DNA from: Desulfuromonadaceae bacterium
GTDB lineage: Bacteria > Desulfobacterota > Desulfuromonadia > Desulfuromonadales > SZUA-401
Direction of reading: 5' to 3'
DNA: 19,218 nucleotides
NCBI GenBank assembly: GCA_003246035.1
Contig: QKBP01000062.1
Coordinates: 1 to 19,218, forward strand
Shown here: positions 13,481 to 19,218 of the stretch, one piece after another
Layout of the letters: each line of letters opens with the position of its first letter
Position numbering within the stretch: position 1 is the first letter of the stretch
Position numbers and translations under genes: made by a program
Notes under the pieces: model-generated
What the model saw: the letters and a program-made list of their open reading frames with translations, nothing else
Database searches by the model: none
What the model was told of the DNA's origin: nothing

Positions 13481-15865
13481 ATGAAGAAATCCGGCACGAT
13501 TTCCCTGCGTATTAAGATCCTCGGCGCCCTATTGGCCCTGTCGATCATCCCGATTATCGCCATCATGCTGATTATCATGGTTAACCTCGATGAACAGCTG
13601 GCGGACAACGTCAAGGAAAGCACCGCCAAAATTGCCAGCTTCGTCGAAGCCACCACCACCCGCTCCCAGATCGAAAAAGGGAACTACCTGGAGCTGATGG
13701 CGTCCAACACCAACATCATCAACGCCGTCTACTATGCAACCCTCACCGGCGACGCCGACCAGCTCGACGGCATCCTCGCCGACGTCCGCAAGCGCCTGCG
13801 CCTACACTTCGACCTGGTCGAGGTCCTCGACCCCGCCGGCACCCTATTGTTCCGCAGCACCGACCTGGACGACCTGGAGCTCAAGGCCCCGTCCGACTAC
13901 GTGGTTGTACAGGGGAGCCTCGAGGGGGACCTGACCTACGACATCGACTACTACCACGGCAAGCTCGCCGTCATCGCCGCCATACCGGTACGCCTGCAGA
14001 GCGACGTGGTCGGACATTTGGTCGGGGTCACGGTTCTGGATGACCACGTCGCCAACTCCATCAAGGCGCTCAGCGGCGCCGAGATCGCCTTCTACAGCCA
14101 GAACGGCGTCATCGCCTCGACTCACGCCGAGCTCAAGAGCATCGACCTCGAGAGGATCAAGAATCTCACGCTGCGCGAAATAGAGATCGAAGGGAAACCT
14201 TTCCGGGTCTTCACCAACACCCTCCAGGGAGCCGGGAGTGGAGTCCTGATGGCCCTCAACATCTCCCGCTTCATCGACGATCGCAACAACATCCGCCAGG
14301 TTCTGCTGGTCGTGATCATTATCGCCGGCGCCATCTCGCTGTTTATCGGTCTGGCGATCGCCAGCAACATCGTCAAGCCGCTCGGCGAAGTCCTCAAGAA
14401 CCTGCGCGACATCGCCGAAGGTGAAGGGGACCTGACCCGGGAGCTGAAGGTCAAGACCGCCGACGAGGTCGGAATGCTGGCGGAGAACTTCAACCTCTTC
14501 ATGGGACGGATGCGCGAGATGGTCAAGCGCACCCGCGCCGTCACCCGTGACCTGGTCAAGGCCAACGACCAAATTCGCGGGGCCTCGCGTCAGGTCGACG
14601 AAGGCGCCAAGCAACAGTCGAGCGCCCTGGTCGAGTCGCACCAGGCGCTCGAGAGCATCAACGAAACCGCCCAGGGGATCTCCGAAAGCACCTCGACCCT
14701 GCTCAACGCCTCCGAGGAGAGCTCCTCGGCGACCCTCGAACTGGGTGCGACCATCGAGGAGATTGCCTCGCAGATGGAGAAGCTCTTCTCAGTCGTCGAA
14801 GAGATCTCCTCCTCGATCAGCGAGATGTCGGTCTCCAGCCAGCAGATCACCGATAACATCGAAACCCTCTCCTCGTCCACCGAAGTGACAGCCTCCTCGG
14901 TCACCCAGCTCGATGCGAGCATCAAGGAGATCGAGGAGAACGCCGAAAAAACCGATCAGTTCTCCGACGAGGCCGCCCAGGACGCCCAGCGCGGCAAGGA
15001 GGCCGTCGATGCCACCGTGGAGGGTGTCACATCACTGGCTGACGTGGTCGAGCAGAGCTCGCTGATCATCCAGGACCTCGGCAGCCAGACCAACTCGATC
15101 GGCAAGATCCTCACCGTCATCGACGAGGTCGCCGACCAGACCAGCCTGCTCGCGCTCAACGCGGCCATCATTGCCGCCCAGGCCGGCGAACAGGGGAAAG
15201 GCTTCGCGGTGGTTGCCGACGAGATCGGCGAACTGGCCGAGCGCAGCGCTGCCTCGACGCGCGAGATCGCGACGATCATCAAGACCCTTCAGAACGGCGC
15301 CAACGAGGCCGTCGCGGCCATGACTAACGGCCGCAATCAGGCCCGCGAAGAGGTCGAGCGCGCCAAGCTCGCCGGCGATGCTCTGGAGAAGATCCGCGCC
15401 AGCACCTTCAAGGCCCGCGAGCAGGTACGCGGTATCGTCCGCGCAACTCAGGAACAGGCCCGCGGTAGCCGCCAGATCACCACCTCGGTGAATCAGGTTG
15501 CGAGCATGCTCGGCCAGATCGCCTCTGCCATCAAGCAGCAGACCAGCGGAATCCAGCAACTGGCTCGTGCCTCGGAAACCATGAAGGAGATCGCCTCGCA
15601 GGTTAAGCGGAGTACCGACGAGCAGGCGGCCGGCAGCCGCCAGATCAACAAGAACATGGAGAGCATCCGCTCGATGATCGAGCGAATCGACCAGGCCACC
15701 CGCGAGCAGACCCAGCGCAGCCGTCAGGTGGTCGATGCCGTTTCGAGCGTCCGTCGGGTCGCAGAAGAGAACGCGTCCCGAACGACCGAACTCGACCAGG
15801 TCGTGGATGTGCTGACCCAGCAGACCGGCACCCTTGAGGAAGAGATGGACATCTTCAAGGTATGA
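13481..15865 (+). CDS. Methyl-accepting chemotaxis protein
   Basis: Inner-membrane chemoreceptor of 794 residues. The first membrane helix is at about 12-34. A periplasmic sensor region follows (about 35-270, Cache-like in length and pattern; ligand unknown), then a second helix (about 272-294), a HAMP domain (about 295-347) and a long cytoplasmic coiled coil. The signalling tip near 550-580 reads [20 protein letters not shown] followed by [10 protein letters not shown]. It differs from the usual NAAIEAARAGE by Ile and Gln substitutions. No C-terminal CheR/CheB-tethering pentapeptide is seen. The ATG at 13481 has GGGG 9 bases upstream; a TTG at 13466 is possible but less likely. No che genes are in the window. 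Its stop overlaps the next start (ATGA). Confidence 0.95.
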   Translation: MKKSGTISLRIKILGALLALSIIPIIAIMLIIMVNLDEQLADNVKESTAKIASFVEATTTRSQIEKGNYLELMASNTNIINAVYYATLTGDADQLDGILADVRKRLRLHFDLVEVLDPAGTLLFRSTDLDDLELKAPSDYVVVQGSLEGDLTYDIDYYHGKLAVIAAIPVRLQSDVVGHLVGVTVLDDHVANSIKALSGAEIAFYSQNGVIASTHAELKSIDLERIKNLTLREIEIEGKPFRVFTNTLQGAGSGVLMALNISRFIDDRNNIRQVLLVVIIIAGAISLFIGLAIASNIVKPLGEVLKNLRDIAEGEGDLTRELKVKTADEVGMLAENFNLFMGRMREMVKRTRAVTRDLVKANDQIRGASRQVDEGAKQQSSALVESHQALESINETAQGISESTSTLLNASEESSSATLELGATIEEIASQMEKLFSVVEEISSSISEMSVSSQQITDNIETLSSSTEVTASSVTQLDASIKEIEENAEKTDQFSDEAAQDAQRGKEAVDATVEGVTSLADVVEQSSLIIQDLGSQTNSIGKILTVIDEVADQTSLLALNAAIIAAQAGEQGKGFAVVADEIGELAERSAASTREIATIIKTLQNGANEAVAAMTNGRNQAREEVERAKLAGDALEKIRASTFKAREQVRGIVRATQEQARGSRQITTSVNQVASMLGQIASAIKQQTSGIQQLARASETMKEIASQVKRSTDEQAAGSRQINKNMESIRSMIERIDQATREQTQRSRQVVDAVSSVRRVAEENASRTTELDQVVDVLTQQTGTLEEEMDIFKV

Positions 15866-16644
15866 GCCACGGGGAACTCGAGCTGACGATCCTGGGCTCC
15901 GGCACCAGCACCGGCATCCCGGTCATCGGGTGCGATTGCCCGGTCTGCAGCTCCACCTCGCCGCACAACAGCCGTACGCGCTGCAGCGCACTGCTCAGCT
16001 GGCAGGGAAAGCAGATCCTCTTCGACACCTCGACCGACTTTCGCCAGCAGGCGTTACGTGAAGGGATCCGGATGATCGACGCCGTGCTCTTCACCCACGC
16101 CCATGCCGACCACGTGCATGGCATCGACGACCTGCGGGTCTTCACGGCCCGGGGCGAGAAGGCGATCCCGATTTACGGCGGGAATGGGACCCTGAAGGTT
16201 ATCCGCCAGGTGTTTTCCTACATCTTCGCGGATGATCCCGAGCCGGGCTTCGTACCCCGCCTCGAGACGGTGGAAGCCCACGATGAGTTTGAACTGTTCG
16301 GCCTGAAGATCGAGCCGATCCCCCTGGTGCACGGAGATTTCCCCTGCCAGGGATACCGTATCGGCCCGCTGGCTTATCTGACCGATTGCAACGGCATCCC
16401 GCAAGAGGTCCGCAGCAAGCTGCACAACCTCGAACTGCTGGTGCTCGACGGATTGAGACTGCGCCCCCACGCCACGCACTTCAACATCGCCCAGGCCGTC
16501 GACGTAGCCCGGGAGATCGGTGCACGTCGCACCCTCTTGACGCACCTCAGCCACGAGGTGGACCACGAGCGCCACAACCGCGAATTGCCGCCAGGCATTG
16601 AACTGGCGTACGACGGACAGAAAATCCGGCTCCCCATGAACTGA
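15862..16644 (+). CDS. Metallo-beta-lactamase-fold hydrolase, PhnP-like
   Basis: A 260-residue cytosolic metal-dependent hydrolase. The metal motif is [10 protein letters not shown] (H79, H81, D83, H84). Further likely ligands are H157 in PLVHGDF, D175 in LTDCNG and H228 in LTHLSH. An N-terminal CDCPVC (C24, C26, C29) matches the structural zinc site of PhnP-type phosphodiesterases, and GSGTSTGIP opens the fold. PhnP itself opens cyclic ribose phosphates during phosphonate breakdown, but no phn genes are here. Relatives are often general phosphodiesterases, so the substrate is unknown. It overlaps the chemoreceptor stop by four bases and lies 29 bases before the next gene, so the three are probably co-transcribed. 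Confidence 0.88.
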   Translation: MSHGELELTILGSGTSTGIPVIGCDCPVCSSTSPHNSRTRCSALLSWQGKQILFDTSTDFRQQALREGIRMIDAVLFTHAHADHVHGIDDLRVFTARGEKAIPIYGGNGTLKVIRQVFSYIFADDPEPGFVPRLETVEAHDEFELFGLKIEPIPLVHGDFPCQGYRIGPLAYLTDCNGIPQEVRSKLHNLELLVLDGLRLRPHATHFNIAQAVDVAREIGARRTLLTHLSHEVDHERHNRELPPGIELAYDGQKIRLPMN

Positions 16645-16673
16645 CGCCGAAACTCTGGCGGAAAGAAGAGCGC

Positions 16674-18506
16674 ATGCACCAGGAAATCTCCCTCCACGGC
16701 CATATCGATGAGACTATCGAGTTCATGGCGACTGCGGCAGCGAAGGATGCCTTCCAGCGCTGTTTCTACGAGTCGGATGGGAGCACCCTGCGCTTTTTCT
16801 CCCCTGGGAACGAACTGGTCCTCACCCTCGAAGGGATCACACATCGCGGTAACGGAGGCTCGTGCTGCGAGTACATGTTCGGCGTCGAGCAACCGCTTGC
16901 CGACCTCGCCAAGCCCGACGTCACCAACCGCCTGGTCATGTACGGCACCTCCTTCCGCGAAGACGGCAACCTCCAGTTCAGCGATCGCACCGAAGGTTTC
17001 CACCGCTACGAACGGATCTTCTTCGAGGGGCACGCCATCTGCAACTACTTCTTCTTCGTCACCGGTTCCTTCGCGGGCTCGATCAAGGATCAGCAGGAAG
17101 GGATCCTGCGCCAGATGGGCAAGATCCTCAAGCGCTCGCCGGCGGCCGGGATCGGCAACGACCTCGCCCTGAGCGAGGAGATCTTCTCCCTGCTCGGGCA
17201 CAAGAGTTCTCTCTACCTGATCCGCCTGGTGCACAAGAAGCACCGCATGTACCGCGACGCCTTCAACCGCCTCTACGCAGAGTACAAGACGATCCCCGAC
17301 GGGGAGTTCGAGCGCCTGCAGGATCTCGCCGACGCCCTCGAAATCGATCGCTACCAGCAGGAGCGGATCCGCATCGACGTGATGTACCGCCACCCCGACA
17401 ACCGGCGCATCGTCGACGAGTACAAGAACATTCTGATCGACTGCCACGTCAAGGGGAATATCGACCGTCAGGACAACGCCCGCCTCAACCGTCTCAAGAC
17501 CCTCTCGGTGCGCAACAAGATCCCGACGGCGCTCTTCAACACCCTCGACGACATGCTCAAGCCCGAAAAGCTGATGGAGCCGTCGGAGCACGGTTACCTG
17601 GCCGAGGCGCGCCAGATTCTCGACGGCATCTTCCTGCACGAGTATCAGGTCGAGACGGACCTCAACGCCGAAGACATCATCAAGCTCCTCGAGGCCAAAC
17701 GCCTGGCGACCGAGAACCGTGACCACGCCTTCGAGCAGCTGCTGCTCGAAACCGGCAAGATTTGCGACGAGAAGATCCGCGACGGCGGCGACATCCGGCT
17801 GCTGGAGAACTTTTCGCAGATCATCACCTACTTCGATCGCTTCGACAACGTCATCGCCCACCTGAGCGAGCTCGCCTTCATGGAGAACATCATCCTCAGC
17901 GACGAGGCGATCCGCAGCCTGCTCGGCAACCGCAAGGAATTCGACAAGCTCTCCCCGAAGCTGTTCGATTTCCTGTTCCTTGAAGGGATTCTCCAGAACC
18001 CCTATCTCGGCCGCTTCGGCAGCAAGAAGATCACTTTCCTCTCCAAGGGGCTGGTCGATATCGAGAAGGGGAGCCAGACCGTCCAGGCGGTGGCCCAGGG
18101 GATCAAGAGCATCAGCGACGAGGAGAGACTCTACCGGATCCTCATCAAGCATATCAAGGAGCACATCCGCAGCTTCTACTCGCGCTACAACACCAAGGCG
18201 GAGCAGGACGAGCTGCGCACCGAGATCTCCATCACCCTGATGGAAAAAGGGGTCATCAAAGAGGAGATCCCGGCCAACCTGTTCCGCGACGCCATTCTCA
18301 ACATCAAGAAGGAGGCGATGTACCTCCACTCCCTGCTCCCGCGCATCATCACCGAGCGGAACACGGCCCTGCGCGAGGACTTCCTCAGCAACAGCGGCCT
18401 CGACCGCTTCTACCTCGAGGAGCTTGAACGGGAATACTTCGAGAACAACGAACTCCCCCTCGAGGACCTCTACAGCATCCGCAAGGGCCTTTCCGAAGAC
18501 GACTGA
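16674..18506 (+). CDS. Conserved protein of unknown function (resembles TIGR04442 family)
   Basis: A 610-residue protein with no signal peptide, no membrane helix and no catalytic motif I recognise. Residues 1-150 look beta-rich and include Cys30, Cys64, Cys65 and Cys123 plus an aromatic patch NYFFFVTGSF (124-133). The rest is highly charged and mostly helical, with many Lys/Arg/Glu/Asp heptad-like stretches, ending in an acidic tail. From memory it fits the uncharacterised TIGR04442 family of Desulfuromonadales; I cannot confirm that here. The ATG at 16674 has a GGAAAGAAGAG purine run upstream. It lies 29 bases after the hydrolase and 24 before the EF-G gene, so it is probably in their operon. 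Codon use looks like that of its neighbours. Confidence 0.75.
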   Translation: MHQEISLHGHIDETIEFMATAAAKDAFQRCFYESDGSTLRFFSPGNELVLTLEGITHRGNGGSCCEYMFGVEQPLADLAKPDVTNRLVMYGTSFREDGNLQFSDRTEGFHRYERIFFEGHAICNYFFFVTGSFAGSIKDQQEGILRQMGKILKRSPAAGIGNDLALSEEIFSLLGHKSSLYLIRLVHKKHRMYRDAFNRLYAEYKTIPDGEFERLQDLADALEIDRYQQERIRIDVMYRHPDNRRIVDEYKNILIDCHVKGNIDRQDNARLNRLKTLSVRNKIPTALFNTLDDMLKPEKLMEPSEHGYLAEARQILDGIFLHEYQVETDLNAEDIIKLLEAKRLATENRDHAFEQLLLETGKICDEKIRDGGDIRLLENFSQIITYFDRFDNVIAHLSELAFMENIILSDEAIRSLLGNRKEFDKLSPKLFDFLFLEGILQNPYLGRFGSKKITFLSKGLVDIEKGSQTVQAVAQGIKSISDEERLYRILIKHIKEHIRSFYSRYNTKAEQDELRTEISITLMEKGVIKEEIPANLFRDAILNIKKEAMYLHSLLPRIITERNTALREDFLSNSGLDRFYLEELEREYFENNELPLEDLYSIRKGLSEDD

Positions 18507-18530
18507 TCCATCTTCCACGAGGAATCGCGC

Positions 18531-19218
18531 ATGGCCGGATCCCCCCTGAACAACCTGCGCAACATCGGCATCATCTCCCACATCGACGCGGGGAAGACCA
18601 CCGTCTCCGAGCGGATGTTGTTCCTCACCGGTGAGATCCATCGCATGGGCGAAGTGCACGACGGCACCGCGACCATGGACTGGATGGACCAGGAGCAGGA
18701 GCGGGGGATCACCATCACCGCCACCAGCACCACCTGCCACTGGAAAGACTGGACGATCAACCTGATCGACACCCCGGGGCACATCGACTTCACCATCGAG
18801 GTAGAGCGCTCGCTGCGGGTTCTCGATGGTGCTGTGGCGATCTTCAGCGCCGTCGAGGGGGTCCAACCCCAAAGCGAATCGGTGTGGCGCCAGGCGGAAC
18901 GCTACCGGGTTCCACGCATCTGCCTGATTAACAAGCTCGACCGCGTCGGTGCCGACTACACCCAGGTCCTGGAGCAGATGTGCGAGCGCCTGCAGGCCGT
19001 GCCGGTCCTTTTGCAGCTTCCGATCGGCCTGGAGAGCGACTTCGTCGGGGTTATCGACCTCGTCGAACAATGCGCGCTCTACTTCGAGGAAGGGAGTGAC
19101 GGCCTCACCGTCAGGCAGGACGTCATCCCCCCGGAACTGACTGACGAGGCCGGGAGCGCCCGCGAAGCGCTCCTCGAAGCCGCCGCCGACTTCGACGACA
19201 CGGTCCTCGCCGACGTTC
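18531..19218 (+). CDS. fusA: Elongation factor G paralogue, 5' part only
   Basis: Translational GTPase that drives ribosomal translocation (or recycling, in some paralogues). The visible 229 residues hold all the GTPase motifs: SHIDAGKTT (16-24), RGITIT (58-63), DTPGH (80-84) and NKLD (134-137), plus [19 protein letters not shown] typical of EF-G. The rest, about two thirds of a roughly 690-residue protein, lies beyond the window. AGGA lies about 8 bases ahead of the ATG. It is not beside rpsL, rpsG or tuf, so it is probably a second EF-G copy rather than the str-operon gene. It is the fourth gene in the run starting at the chemoreceptor. Confidence 0.93.
   Translation, partial: MAGSPLNNLRNIGIISHIDAGKTTVSERMLFLTGEIHRMGEVHDGTATMDWMDQEQERGITITATSTTCHWKDWTINLIDTPGHIDFTIEVERSLRVLDGAVAIFSAVEGVQPQSESVWRQAERYRVPRICLINKLDRVGADYTQVLEQMCERLQAVPVLLQLPIGLESDFVGVIDLVEQCALYFEEGSDGLTVRQDVIPPELTDEAGSAREALLEAAADFDDTVLADV

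Noticed and set aside
16374..19070. 898-codon open frame on the minus strand opposite the unknown protein and EF-G
   Set aside because: It runs across three plus-strand genes, including clear EF-G and hydrolase motifs, and has a biased Val/Leu/Asp/Glu composition. It is a shadow frame.

Overview
The window looks like a GC-rich chromosome segment from a Desulfuromonadales/Geobacter-type bacterium (Desulfobacterota). This rests on an MtrA/PioA-type decaheme cytochrome beside an MtrB/PioB-type porin, a DUF116 gene behind def-fmt, a sigma-54-type promoter ahead of a GGDEF-EAL regulator, an S-box (SAM-I) riboswitch ahead of metX, and a conserved unknown protein of a kind I associate with this order. 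I see no tRNA, rRNA, CRISPR, transposase or phage gene, and nearly all genes look intact.

Left part (1-5139), all on the minus strand. A REC-PAS-GGDEF-EAL c-di-GMP regulator (3022-5139) has a near-consensus -24/-12 promoter. Then comes def-fmt-DUF116 with overlapping stop and start codons and its own sigma-70-like promoter. Last is htpX, cut by the window edge, also with its own promoter.

Centre (5140-11200). A divergent radical SAM gene of the ArsS type (5464-6420) is followed by a 474-bp gap. That gap holds a candidate small RNA on the minus strand (perfect TATAAT, two hairpins, T8 tail), a C-rich stretch that could serve Rho, and an AT-rich control region with palindromes. Next is a three-gene electron-transfer operon: decaheme lipoprotein cytochrome, MtrB/PioB-family barrel with an internal CXXCH motif, and a periplasmic ABC-type binding protein, ended by a strong terminator. 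No outer-surface multiheme cytochrome (MtrC-like) is present.

Right part (11200-19218), plus strand. A sigma-70 promoter, SAM-I riboswitch and intrinsic terminator control metX (methionine synthesis). A PilZ protein with a receiver-like N-terminus follows. Then a chemoreceptor, a PhnP-type metallo-beta-lactamase-fold hydrolase, a 610-residue conserved unknown protein and an EF-G paralogue (cut by the window edge) form a tightly packed run.

The points most worth following up are the candidate small RNA at 6462-6546, the unusual heme-motif arrangement in the cytochrome/porin pair and its third gene, and the unknown protein between the hydrolase and EF-G.
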